DNA of 15,756 nt from Rickettsiales bacterium (GTDB lineage Bacteria; Pseudomonadota; Alphaproteobacteria; Rickettsiales; JALZUV01): the NCBI GenBank assembly GCA_023301245.1, contig JALZUV010000246.1, positions 1 to 15,756 of the forward strand, in the 5' to 3' direction. Position 1 is the first letter of the stretch, and each line of letters starts with the position of its first letter. Position numbers and translations under genes: made by a program. Positions 7,802-14,275 of this stretch are shown here, piece by piece. The notes under the pieces are model-generated. The model searched no databases and had not been told where the DNA came from. It worked only from the letters and a program-made list of their open reading frames with translations.

Positions 7802-8158
7802 ATGGCTCAATCAGATTCATTTAAACGTCGTTCACAGCGCACTCGTTTTCAACTTAAGAAAAAGGGTGGGGCACGCACAACTCGTTTGTCGGTGCACCGT
7901 TCGGCTAATCACATCTATGCGCAAGTCATCGATGATAAAACAGGTCAAACATTGGCTGCCGCTTCTAGCGCAGACAAAGACGCTAAACTTAAATATGGCG
8001 GTAATGTAGATGCAGCAGTGACTGTTGGTAAATTGGTCGCAGAGCGCGCTATCAAAGCCAAAATTGACACTGTTAAGTTTGACCGTGGTGGATTTATCTA
8101 TCACGGACGTGTAAAAGCGCTAGCTGACGCAGCTCGCGAAGCTGGATTGAAATTCTAA
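7802..8158 (+). CDS. rplR: 50S ribosomal protein L18
   Basis: L18 binds 5S rRNA together with L5 and attaches it to the central protuberance. The 118 residues match the family. A basic, probably disordered N-terminus is followed by the conserved RLSVHRSANHIYAQVIDD block near residues 29-46. The C-terminal DRGGFIYHGRVKALADAARE segment (near 95-114) is diagnostic. The gap to rplF is 6 nt. Confidence 0.98.
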   Translation: MAQSDSFKRRSQRTRFQLKKKGGARTTRLSVHRSANHIYAQVIDDKTGQTLAAASSADKDAKLKYGGNVDAAVTVGKLVAERAIKAKIDTVKFDRGGFIYHGRVKALADAAREAGLKF

Positions 8159-8170
8159 GGATATATAAGC

Positions 8171-8743
8171 ATGAGTAATCACGGACAAAATAAAAAGAAC
8201 GATCGTCGCGACGAGGCTGATAATGGCTTAGTTGAAAAGCTAGTTTCCATTAACCGCGTTGCAAAAGTAGTTAAAGGTGGTCGTCGTTTTGGTTTTGCTG
8301 CACTTGTTATTGTAGGTGATGGTAAAGGTAAGGTAGGTTACGGTAAAGGTAAGGCAAAAGAAGTTGCTGATGCTGTTCGTAAAGCGACTGATGTTGCAAA
8401 GAAAAGCCAGATTCGCGTTCCATTGCGTGAAGGTCGCACCCTTCATCATGACATTCAATCAAGCTATGGTGCAGGTAAGGTAGTGATGCGTACAGCGCCT
8501 GCTGGTACTGGTATTATTGCGGGTGGCCCAATGCGTGCTGTATTTGAAGCGCTTGGCGTACAAGATGTTGTTTGTAAATCAACAGGTACTTCAAACCCAT
8601 ACAACATGGTGAAAGCAACGTTGAAAGCATTGACTGAAATGCGCTCGCCACGTGCGATTGCTGCTAAACGCGGCTTGAAAGTAAGTGATATTGTTAGCCG
8701 TCGTGACGGTAGCGATTTCGAAGCCGATGGAAACGAAGAGTAG
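8171..8743 (+). CDS. rpsE: 30S ribosomal protein S5
   Basis: S5 is at the mRNA entry channel and helps set decoding accuracy. The N-terminal double-stranded RNA-binding-like domain is about residues 22-88, with the conserved VVKGGRRFGFAALVIVGDG and VGYGKGKAKEV. The C-terminal domain includes MRTAPAGTGIIAGGPMRAV and KSTGTSNPYNMVKATLKAL. The 190 residues are within the usual alphaproteobacterial range. The residues of the loop linked to spectinomycin resistance in E. coli (around VVKGGRR) are present without deletion. An AAGGA precedes the start. Confidence 0.98.
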   Translation: MSNHGQNKKNDRRDEADNGLVEKLVSINRVAKVVKGGRRFGFAALVIVGDGKGKVGYGKGKAKEVADAVRKATDVAKKSQIRVPLREGRTLHHDIQSSYGAGKVVMRTAPAGTGIIAGGPMRAVFEALGVQDVVCKSTGTSNPYNMVKATLKALTEMRSPRAIAAKRGLKVSDIVSRRDGSDFEADGNEE

Positions 8744-8752
8744 AGGGCTATC

Positions 8753-8968
8753 ATGGCAGAAGCAAAAAAATCAGCGGCAAAAAAGCCTGCTGGAAAAACT
8801 GTAACCGTAAAACAAATTGCTAGTGCAACGGGTCGTGAAGGCTCGCAGCGCAAAACACTTATTGGCTTGGGTTTGAATAAAATTAACCGCGTTCGTACGT
8901 TGGAAGATACTCCTTCAGTACGTGGTATGATTAATAAAGTTCACCATTTGGTGAAAGTAGAAGATTAA
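8753..8968 (+). CDS. rpmD: 50S ribosomal protein L30, with Lys/Ala-rich N-terminus
   Basis: L30 is a small alpha-beta protein of the 50S subunit, present in most but not all bacteria. The core from about residue 15 matches the family: TVTVKQIASATGREGSQRKT, then GLGLNKINRVRTLEDTPSVR and MINKVHHLVKVED. The first 14 residues (MAEAKKSAAKKPAG) are a Lys/Ala-rich extension absent from E. coli L30 (59 residues); this protein has 71. An AGAGGG sequence about 6 nt before the ATG supports this start. Confidence 0.96.
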   Translation: MAEAKKSAAKKPAGKTVTVKQIASATGREGSQRKTLIGLGLNKINRVRTLEDTPSVRGMINKVHHLVKVED

Positions 8969-8982
8969 CTTTAATAGAGCGA

Positions 8983-9002
8983 GTCGCTTGTTATCAAGCG
9001 GC
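8983..9002 (+). other. Hairpin in the rpmD-rplO spacer
   Basis: The 50-nt gap before rplO contains an inverted repeat. Its arms, GTCGCTTG and CAAGCGGC, pair over 8 positions with one G-U pair around a TTAT loop. The inner six pairs are perfect. No T-run follows, so it is not an intrinsic terminator. It ends 16 nt before the rplO ATG and just upstream of the GAGGA Shine-Dalgarno sequence. It could affect rplO translation or mRNA stability; that role is inference. Confidence 0.5.
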
Positions 9003-9018
9003 GTTAGACGAGGATACT

Positions 9019-9600
9019 ATGAAACTTAATGAACTAAAAGATAACCCAGGTGCTAAAAAGAATCGTAAACGCGTAGGTCGCGGTATTGGTTCGGGCACAG
9101 GTAAAACTGCTGGACGTGGCCATAAAGGCCAGAAGTCTCGCTCAGGTGTGGCGATTAAGGGTTTTGAAGGCGGTCAAATGCCGATTAACCGTCGTTTACC
9201 AAAGCGTGGTTTCCATAACGCAAACCGTGTTGAATATTCAACTATTAATACAGGTGATCTTCAGCGTGCATTAGATGATAAGCGTATCAAAGCCTCCGAC
9301 AAAATGAACGAAGCTTATTTCGTTGAAAAAGGTCTGGCTCGTAAAAACCCTAACGGCATTAAATTGCTAGCCAAGGGCGAATTAAAAGAGAAGCTAACGA
9401 TTGAAGTGACTAAAGCTTCAAAATCTGCTGAAGAAGCGATGAAAAAAGCGGGTGGCACATTATCTTTCCGTGAAGTGAAATCAAAAGCTGCACCAAAAAA
9501 AGAATATGACCCTAGCGCTCCTAAAAAGCCTTCTGTTAAAAAGGTGATTTCGAAAAAGAATGCTGCGAAAAGAGCTGCTAAAGAAAAAGCTGAAAAGTAG
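9019..9600 (+). CDS. rplO: 50S ribosomal protein L15, with Lys/Ala-rich tail
   Basis: L15 is a late-assembly 50S protein whose long N-terminal arm penetrates the rRNA core. The arm is clear: MKLNELKDNPGAKKNRKRVG, then RGIGSGTGKTAGRGHKGQKS and GFEGGQMPINRRLPKRGF. The globular domain follows to about residue 152. At 193 residues it is roughly 50 longer than E. coli L15. The excess is a C-terminal tail of Lys, Ala and Pro from about residue 153, probably disordered and RNA-binding (inference). GAGGA lies about 7 nt before the ATG. This is the last gene before a strong terminator. Confidence 0.97.
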   Translation: MKLNELKDNPGAKKNRKRVGRGIGSGTGKTAGRGHKGQKSRSGVAIKGFEGGQMPINRRLPKRGFHNANRVEYSTINTGDLQRALDDKRIKASDKMNEAYFVEKGLARKNPNGIKLLAKGELKEKLTIEVTKASKSAEEAMKKAGGTLSFREVKSKAAPKKEYDPSAPKKPSVKKVISKKNAAKRAAKEKAEK

Positions 9601-9616
9601 GACGACAAATTCGTCT
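9601..9616 (+). other. Short hairpin directly after the rplO stop
   Basis: GACGA and TCGTC form a perfect 5-bp stem around a CAAAT loop, starting at the base after the rplO stop codon. There is no T-run. It lies 17 nt ahead of the main terminator. It may protect the mRNA 3' end or be chance; support is limited. Confidence 0.35.
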
Positions 9617-9632
9617 GACTTTATAAGTGATT

Positions 9633-9668
9633 AAAATGCCGTACTCTATGAGTGCGGCATTTTTGTTT
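9633..9668 (+). terminator. Strong intrinsic terminator after rplO
   Basis: The arms ATGCCGTACTC and GAGTGCGGCAT pair over 11 positions with one G-U pair and a 3-nt TAT loop. Flanking A and T runs can extend the stem by three more pairs, and a TTTTTGTTT tract follows. This is a textbook rho-independent terminator. It separates the S10-spc genes from secY, which in many bacteria follows rplO without a break. Confidence 0.9.
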
Positions 9669-9751
9669 GTGTAGGTGCAAGTTTTGGGTTCACTTTAGTG
9701 AGTAATACCGATAGATAGAACGTTCATAAAAATAACATCAAAAAGATACTT
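9669..9751 (+). promoter_or_regulatory. secY upstream region with a 12-nt near-palindrome
   Basis: This stretch between the rplO terminator and the secY ATG should hold a promoter, since the terminator cuts secY off from upstream transcription. The clearest structure is TCACTTTAGTGA at 9690-9701, with perfect 5-bp arms around TT. A weak sigma70-like pair (TTCACT at 9689-9694 and TAGATA at 9712-9717, 17-bp spacer) overlaps it, but the match is poor. No good Shine-Dalgarno sequence precedes secY. The promoter assignment is tentative. Confidence 0.3.
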
Positions 9752-11113
9752 ATGGCTTCTACTGCTGAAAAAATGGCTGCAAATATGGATTTAAGCGTAT
9801 TTGCACGTGCGACTGAACTAAAACAACGCCTTTTATTTGTGATGGGTGCATTGATTATTGCGCGTATTGGCTCGTTTATTCCTATTCCTGGGATTGACCC
9901 TTTCATTTTGAAAGAGATTTTTGACCAGCAAGCGGGGGGCGTGTTGGGCATGTTTAATGTGTTCTCTGGTGGTGCGCTTGGGCGTATGACTATTTTTGCC
10001 TTAACTATCATGCCTTATATCTCAGCTTCGATTATTTTGCAGCTTATGACAGTGGCCTCGCCACATCTAGCTGCCTTAAAGAAGGATGGTGAGGCGGGTA
10101 AACGTAAAATGAACCAATATACGCGCTATGGAACAGTGGTGCTGGCGATTTTACAAGGCTTTGGTATTGCGGTTGGCTTGGAAAGTATGACAGGACAATC
10201 GGGCGCTTCCGCAGTTATTGATCCTGGTTTCTTTTTCCGCTTTACTGCAGTAGCTACACTGGTCGGCGGGGTAATGTTCCTCGTATGGTTAGGTGAACAA
10301 ATTACCGCGCGCGGTATTGGTAACGGTATTTCGCTTATTATTACCGTGGGTATCATTGCTGAGTTCCCATCTGCGTTTGCACAAATGTTTGAGCTTGGCC
10401 GTCGTGGCGTTATTGCCGATGGTACTTTAGTGCTGCTATTCGCAGGGCTTGTCGCAATATTCGCGTTTATCGTCTTTATGGAGCGTGCCCAGCGGCGTGT
10501 AACCATTCAGCACCCTAAGCGACAGCAGGGTAATAAGATGTTCCAAGGCGAGAATACTCACTTGCCCATTAAATTGAACATGTCTGGCGTTATCCCGCCA
10601 ATTTTCGCAAGTTCAATTCTGTTGTTCCCGCTAACTATTGCTGGCTTTAATAGTGGTGGTGAAGGGGCGGAATGGCTGACGATTGTAACTTCGTACCTGC
10701 AGCATGGTTCACCGCTTTATGTGGCCATGTATGGCGGTATTGTTATTTTCTTTGCGTTCTTCTACACGGCAGTGGTATTTAATGTGGATGATACGGCTGA
10801 TAATTTGAAAAAGCAGGGCGCTTATATTCCTGGGATTCGTCCAGGGCAGCAAACGGCGAAGTATCTCGACCAAGTAACTACGCGTATTACTGTGGTAGGG
10901 GCTTTGTATCTTGCCTTTGTATGTGTGGTTCCTGAGATAGTAATTTCGAAATATTCATTGCCATTGTTCCTTGGGGGGACGAGTTTACTTATTACTGTGA
11001 ATGTTATTCTTGATTTTGTCGGCCAAATACAGTCACATCTGTTTGCGCATCAATATGAAGGCTTAATCAAACAAGCTAAGTTGCGAGGCAAAGGCAAGAA
11101 GGGAAAGCGTTAA
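9752..11113 (+). CDS. secY: Preprotein translocase subunit SecY
   Basis: SecY is the channel subunit of the SecYEG translocon, which moves unfolded proteins across or into the inner membrane. The 453 residues contain ten hydrophobic segments in the expected order. Visible signatures are the TM1 region with SFIPIPG (41-47), the plug and TM2 region (GVLGMFNVFSGGALGRMTIF, 63-82), GEQITARGIGNGIS (181-194), and the cytosolic C5 loop YIPGIRPGQQT. Arg363 in that loop corresponds to the functionally essential Arg357 of E. coli. The C-terminus is Lys/Arg/Gly-rich, as is usual. The gene is preceded by a terminator and followed after 1 nt by adk, so secY-adk appear to form one transcript. Confidence 0.98.
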   Translation: MASTAEKMAANMDLSVFARATELKQRLLFVMGALIIARIGSFIPIPGIDPFILKEIFDQQAGGVLGMFNVFSGGALGRMTIFALTIMPYISASIILQLMTVASPHLAALKKDGEAGKRKMNQYTRYGTVVLAILQGFGIAVGLESMTGQSGASAVIDPGFFFRFTAVATLVGGVMFLVWLGEQITARGIGNGISLIITVGIIAEFPSAFAQMFELGRRGVIADGTLVLLFAGLVAIFAFIVFMERAQRRVTIQHPKRQQGNKMFQGENTHLPIKLNMSGVIPPIFASSILLFPLTIAGFNSGGEGAEWLTIVTSYLQHGSPLYVAMYGGIVIFFAFFYTAVVFNVDDTADNLKKQGAYIPGIRPGQQTAKYLDQVTTRITVVGALYLAFVCVVPEIVISKYSLPLFLGGTSLLITVNVILDFVGQIQSHLFAHQYEGLIKQAKLRGKGKKGKR

Positions 11114-11114
11114 A

Positions 11115-11765
11115 ATGATTCTAATTCTATTGGGCCCACCAGGGGCTGGTAAAGGCACGCAAGCCGATTTAATTAAAGATAATTTGAATGCTCCCAAGCT
11201 GTCCACCGGCGATATGCTTCGCGAAACGGTGGCTTCTGGCTCGCCACTTGGAAAAGAACTCCAAGCCATTATGAGCGAAGGCCAGCTCGTATCTGATGAT
11301 ATTATGATTGAAATGATTCGCCAGCGCATTAAATCCGCTGATTGTGTGAATGGTTTCATTCTCGATGGGTTTCCACGCACATTAGGGCAGGCGGAAGCGC
11401 TAACGGCGCTTTTCGATAAAGAGGGATTAAAACTCGATATGGTGCTGGAGCTGAAGGTTGATGAAGCGGCCCTAGTAGAGCGTATCTCCGGTCGCTTTTC
11501 GTGCGGAGGGTGTGGCGAAGGTTATCACGATAGCTTCAAGCAACCGCAAACAAGTGGTAAGTGTGATAAATGTGCCAGTGACAACTTCACTCGTCGCAAA
11601 GATGACAACGCTGAAACCGTTGCTAAGCGCCTAGAAGGCTATGCTGAGATGACTGCTCCACTGCTGCCATATTACCAAGTGCAAGGCGTTCTGCGTCAGG
11701 TGGATGCGATGCAAGCAATAGACCAAGTAACGGTTGAGATAGAAAAAACGCTAAAAGCGGTCTAA
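11115..11765 (+). CDS. adk: Adenylate kinase, zinc-lid type
   Basis: Adenylate kinase catalyses ATP + AMP to 2 ADP in the cytoplasm and keeps the adenylate pool balanced. The P-loop GPPGAGKGT is at residues 7-15, the AMP-binding STGDMLR segment at 30-36 and DGFPRT at 84-89. The lid carries four cysteines, Cys130, Cys133, Cys150 and Cys153, in a CxxC...CxxC arrangement that binds structural zinc in related enzymes. The lid arginine segment RRKDDN follows. The 216 residues are full length. The start is 1 nt after the secY stop, with the Shine-Dalgarno sequence (AAGGGAAAG) in the secY end. The secY-adk pair is common in alphaproteobacteria and Gram-positives. Confidence 0.97.
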   Translation: MILILLGPPGAGKGTQADLIKDNLNAPKLSTGDMLRETVASGSPLGKELQAIMSEGQLVSDDIMIEMIRQRIKSADCVNGFILDGFPRTLGQAEALTALFDKEGLKLDMVLELKVDEAALVERISGRFSCGGCGEGYHDSFKQPQTSGKCDKCASDNFTRRKDDNAETVAKRLEGYAEMTAPLLPYYQVQGVLRQVDAMQAIDQVTVEIEKTLKAV

Positions 11766-11771
11766 ATGCCG

Positions 11772-11799
11772 TTGACTTGGCATCGATCCTCACTATGAT
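11772..11799 (+). promoter_or_regulatory. Sigma70-type promoter for rpsM-rpsK-rpoA-rplQ
   Basis: TTGACT (11772-11777) and TATGAT (11794-11799) each match the sigma70 consensus at five of six bases, with a 16-bp spacer. The sequence after the -10 is GCGCG, a G+C-rich discriminator like those of stringently controlled promoters. Transcription would start near 11804-11807 and give a leader of about 45 nt to rpsM. It lies 6 nt after the adk stop, in the only sizeable gap between the spc and alpha parts of the cluster. Confidence 0.7.
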
Positions 11800-11851
11800 G
11801 CGCGTTCCCTGTGGCTGAAAGAGGCCCGTGAAACTAATTTTTGGAGAGAAT

Positions 11852-12220
11852 ATGCCCCGTATTGCCGGTGTGAACATTCCTGATGATAAGCGTGGCATCG
11901 TGTCGCTTACTTACATTCATGGAATTGGATCGAAATTTGCTCGTGATATCCTAGCGAAAGCTGGAATTGACGAAAGTAAGCGTCCTAAAGACTATACTGA
12001 CGATGAAGTTATCAAAATTCGTGAGAATATTGATGCTGATTTCACTGTTGAAGGTGATTTGCGTCGTGAAGTAAGTATGAACATTAAGCGTTTGATGGAT
12101 TTAGGTTGCTACCGCGGCCTACGTCATCGTCGTCGTCTGCCTGTACGTGGTCAACGTACACATACCAATGCGCGTACGCGTAAAGGTAAAGCAGTGGCAA
12201 TCGCCGGTAAGAAGAAGTAG
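11852..12220 (+). CDS. rpsM: 30S ribosomal protein S13
   Basis: S13 lies in the 30S head, forms bridges B1a and B1b with the 50S subunit and contacts P-site tRNA. The 122 residues match the family. MPRIAGVNIPDDKRG at the start, the helix-hairpin-helix segment TYIHGIGSKFARDIL, and the basic RGLRHRRRLPVRGQRTHTNA are diagnostic. An in-frame GTG at 11828 would add eight residues. The ATG used here is the family start and has GGAGAG 4 nt upstream, so the GTG is rejected. rpsK follows after 9 nt. Confidence 0.97.
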   Translation: MPRIAGVNIPDDKRGIVSLTYIHGIGSKFARDILAKAGIDESKRPKDYTDDEVIKIRENIDADFTVEGDLRREVSMNIKRLMDLGCYRGLRHRRRLPVRGQRTHTNARTRKGKAVAIAGKKK

Positions 12221-12229
12221 GGATTTATC

Positions 12230-12616
12230 ATGGCAAAAGCACCAGTAACAAAGCGTAAAGCGAAAAAGAATATTCCAGAAGGAAAAGCTTTTATCGTTGC
12301 GACTTTCAATAACACTATCATCACTTTGACTGATAAGGGTGGCAACACTCTTGCATGGTCATCTGCTGGTCATAAAGGCTTTAAGGGTTCGCGTAAGTCG
12401 ACTCCTTTTGCAGCTCAAATGGCAGGCGAAGATGCTGCAATTAAGGGCATGGAACATGGCCTTAAAACAGTCGAAGTAATTGTGACAGGCCCAGGAAGTG
12501 GTCGTGAATCAGCTTTGCGTGCATTGCAAGCAGCTGGCTTACACGTAACATCGATTAAAGATGTTACACCTATTCCACATAATGGATGCCGTCCACCTAA
12601 GCGCCGTCGCGTTTAA
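12230..12616 (+). CDS. rpsK: 30S ribosomal protein S11
   Basis: S11 is on the 30S platform near the mRNA exit, next to S18 and S21. The 128 residues match the family. The core begins at FIVATFNNTIITLTDKGGN. The SAGHKGFKGSRKSTPFAAQ block and the C-terminal PIPHNGCRPPKRRRV are diagnostic. Asn118-Gly119 matches the E. coli Asn119-Gly120 site, which forms isoaspartate in that species. In enterobacteria rpsD follows rpsK; here rpoA does, as in most alphaproteobacteria, so S4 is encoded elsewhere. Confidence 0.98.
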   Translation: MAKAPVTKRKAKKNIPEGKAFIVATFNNTIITLTDKGGNTLAWSSAGHKGFKGSRKSTPFAAQMAGEDAAIKGMEHGLKTVEVIVTGPGSGRESALRALQAAGLHVTSIKDVTPIPHNGCRPPKRRRV

Positions 12617-12628
12617 TTGATAGTAATA

Positions 12629-12655
12629 TTCTGACCTGTATAGCGGGTATCAGAA
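12629..12655 (+). other. Hairpin in the rpsK-rpoA spacer
   Basis: TTCTG and CAGAA form the outer stem. An inner ACCTG/CGGGT stem with one G-U pair is separated from it by a 2-nt bulge, and the loop is TATAG. No T-run follows. It occupies nearly half of the 60-nt leader of rpoA and ends about 8 nt before the GGAG Shine-Dalgarno sequence. A role in rpoA translation or mRNA processing is possible but not shown. Confidence 0.45.
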
Positions 12656-12676
12656 ACAAATACGGAGTTAATATAT

Positions 12677-13702
12677 ATGTCTGCTCTTTTAAATAAAAAC
12701 TGGCAAGATCTTATCAAGCCAACCACGATTGACGTGAATGCTAAGGACAAAGCTCTTAGCCGTGCTGATGTTGTTGCAGAACCGCTAGAGCGTGGTTTTG
12801 GTTACACACTAGGTAACGCGTTACGTCGCATCCTTCTTTCTTCATTGCAAGGTGCTGCAGTTACTTCAATTAAAATTGAAGGCGTATTGCACGAGTTCTC
12901 TTCAATTGAAGGTGTACGCGAAGATGTGACTCACATCATTCTTAACATTAAAGACCTTCGCATCAAGGGCCAAGAGCCTGAGCGTCGCAAGCTTACACTA
13001 AAGGCTAAAGGCCCCGGTGAAGTGACAGCGGCACAAATTGAATGCCCCGGCGATATTGAAATTATCAATAAAGACCTCGTTATCTGTACTTTGGATAAAG
13101 ATGGCTCGATTGATATGGAGCTAACAGTTGAAGTGGGTAGCGGTTACGTTCGCGCCATGGATAACAAACAGCAAGATGCTCCAATTGGTATGATTCCAAT
13201 CGATGCATTGTTCAGCCCAGTACGTAAAGTATCGTACAAAGTGGATAACGCTCGTGTTGGTCAACGTACTGATTATGATAAACTTACGCTTTCAGTTGAA
13301 ACTGATGGTTCGATTAGCGCGGAAGATGCAGTAGCACTTTCAGCTCGTATCATGCAGGATCAAGTTCGTCTCTTCATTAACTTTGAAGATACGCCAATGC
13401 CTGAAGCGAAAGAAGATGAGAACGCTCTACCATTCAGCCCTTACTTGTTGAAGAAAGTTGATGAGCTTGAGCTTTCTGTTCGTTCTGCAAATTGCCTGAA
13501 AAACGATAATATCGTTTATATTGGTGACCTTGTTCAGAAGTCAGAGTCTGAAATGCTTAAGACACCAAACTTTGGTCGTAAGTCATTGAACGAGATTAAA
13601 GACGTTCTTGGTAACATGGGCTTGAAGTTTGGTATGGATGTGGCTGAATGGCCGCCTGAGTCTATCGAAGAGCTAGCACGTAAATATGAAGAGCCATACT
13701 AG
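12677..13702 (+). CDS. rpoA: DNA-directed RNA polymerase subunit alpha
   Basis: The alpha subunit dimerises to start core RNA polymerase assembly and contacts promoter UP elements and activators. The N-terminal domain spans about residues 1-235, with the dimerisation segment RGFGYTLGNALRRILLSSLQ at 39-58. An acidic linker (about 236-252) leads to the C-terminal domain. There VRSANCLKNDNIVYIGDLVQ includes Arg269 and Asn272, the equivalents of the E. coli DNA-contacting Arg265 and Asn268. KTPNFGRKSLNEIKDVL follows. The 341 residues are slightly above the E. coli 329. GGAG lies 9 nt before the ATG. No frameshift or truncation. Confidence 0.99.
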   Translation: MSALLNKNWQDLIKPTTIDVNAKDKALSRADVVAEPLERGFGYTLGNALRRILLSSLQGAAVTSIKIEGVLHEFSSIEGVREDVTHIILNIKDLRIKGQEPERRKLTLKAKGPGEVTAAQIECPGDIEIINKDLVICTLDKDGSIDMELTVEVGSGYVRAMDNKQQDAPIGMIPIDALFSPVRKVSYKVDNARVGQRTDYDKLTLSVETDGSISAEDAVALSARIMQDQVRLFINFEDTPMPEAKEDENALPFSPYLLKKVDELELSVRSANCLKNDNIVYIGDLVQKSESEMLKTPNFGRKSLNEIKDVLGNMGLKFGMDVAEWPPESIEELARKYEEPY

Positions 13703-13732
13703 GGTTCTTAGGAAATAATTGGAGATTAAATC

Positions 13733-14188
13733 ATGAAACATCGCATGAAAGGCCGTAAGCTAAATCGTACTTCAACGCACCGTAAGGCGCTTTGGACTAA
13801 CATGGCTTCGTCACTCATCAAGCATGAGCAAATCAAGACAACATTGCCTAAAGCTAAAGAGCTTAAGCCAATTGTTGAAAAATTGATTACTTTGGGTAAA
13901 AAAGGTGAACTTTCTCACCGTCGTCAGGCGCTTTCAAAGTTGGCTGATAAAGACCAAGTAACAAAACTATTTGATGTGCTTGCAGAGCGTTATAAAGACC
14001 GTCAAGGCGGTTGCGTACGTGTAATGAAAGCGGGCTTCCGCTATGGCGATAACGCGCCAATGGCAATTATTGAGCTTGTCGATCGTGACGAGTCAGAAAA
14101 AGGCAAGGATTCAGGTCCTATCGTAACTTACGATGATGAAGACCTAGATATTGTCGAAGAAAAACCTGCTAAAGCAGCAACTGCTTAG
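13733..14188 (+). CDS. rplQ: 50S ribosomal protein L17, with acidic tail
   Basis: L17 lies near the tunnel exit of the 50S subunit. The N-terminal MKHRMKGRKLNRTSTHRKAL, the segment KHEQIKTTLPKAKELKPIVE and the motif GFRYGDNAPMAIIELV are diagnostic. The core ends near residue 120. Residues 121-151 are an acidic to Ala-rich tail (TYDDEDLDIVEEKP) not found in E. coli L17 but of a kind seen in alphaproteobacteria. A GGAGA Shine-Dalgarno sequence precedes the start. This is the last gene of the alpha operon; a hairpin and a strong terminator follow at once. Confidence 0.98.
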   Translation: MKHRMKGRKLNRTSTHRKALWTNMASSLIKHEQIKTTLPKAKELKPIVEKLITLGKKGELSHRRQALSKLADKDQVTKLFDVLAERYKDRQGGCVRVMKAGFRYGDNAPMAIIELVDRDESEKGKDSGPIVTYDDEDLDIVEEKPAKAATA

Positions 14189-14199
14189 GGTTAAGAAAG

Positions 14200-14215
14200 T
14201 AACTCGACGGAGTTA
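14200..14215 (+). other. Short hairpin after rplQ
   Basis: TAACTC and GAGTTA form a perfect 6-bp stem around a GACG loop, extendable by two weaker pairs. It lies between the rplQ stop and the main terminator, starting 12 nt after the stop, and has no T-run of its own. It mirrors the small hairpin between rplO and its terminator. Confidence 0.4.
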
Positions 14216-14219
14216 TTCT

Positions 14220-14249
14220 AAAAGGCTGCTCTTCGGAGTGGCCTTTTTT
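14220..14249 (+). terminator. Intrinsic terminator after rplQ with UUCG loop
   Basis: AAAAGGCTGCTC and GAGTGGCCTTTT pair over 12 positions with two G-U type pairs, closed by a C-UUCG-G tetraloop, which is unusually stable in RNA. Six Ts end the structure. It is a classic rho-independent terminator that ends the rpsM-rpsK-rpoA-rplQ transcript and isolates the unknown gene downstream. Confidence 0.93.
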
Positions 14250-14257
14250 GTGGGCGA

Positions 14258-14275
14258 TTGTAACGAAACTGTAAC
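14258..14275 (+). promoter_or_regulatory. Direct repeat resembling a PhoB box
   Basis: TTGTAAC and CTGTAAC are separated by GAAA, so the two 7-mers repeat with an 11-bp period, one helical turn. The pattern matches the layout of the PhoB (Pho) box, two CTGTNAY-like half-sites with 4 bp between. It abuts the proposed -35 element of the next gene. Binding by PhoB or another OmpR-family regulator is inference; in E. coli the box usually replaces the -35 instead of lying upstream of it. Confidence 0.4.

Noticed and set aside
9086..9274. A 62-codon + strand reading frame inside rplO.
   Set aside because: It lies wholly within the L15 N-terminal arm in another frame, with no ribosome binding site or recognisable motif.
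141..9608. Many minus-strand reading frames across the ribosomal genes.
   Set aside because: Each lies opposite a well-conserved ribosomal protein gene and shows no family motif or start signal, so they are shadows of the coding strand.
11828..11851. A GTG start that would extend S13 by eight residues.
   Set aside because: The family starts at MPRIAGVNIP, and GGAGAG lies 4 nt before that ATG. The extra residues match nothing in S13, and the GTG has no good ribosome binding site.
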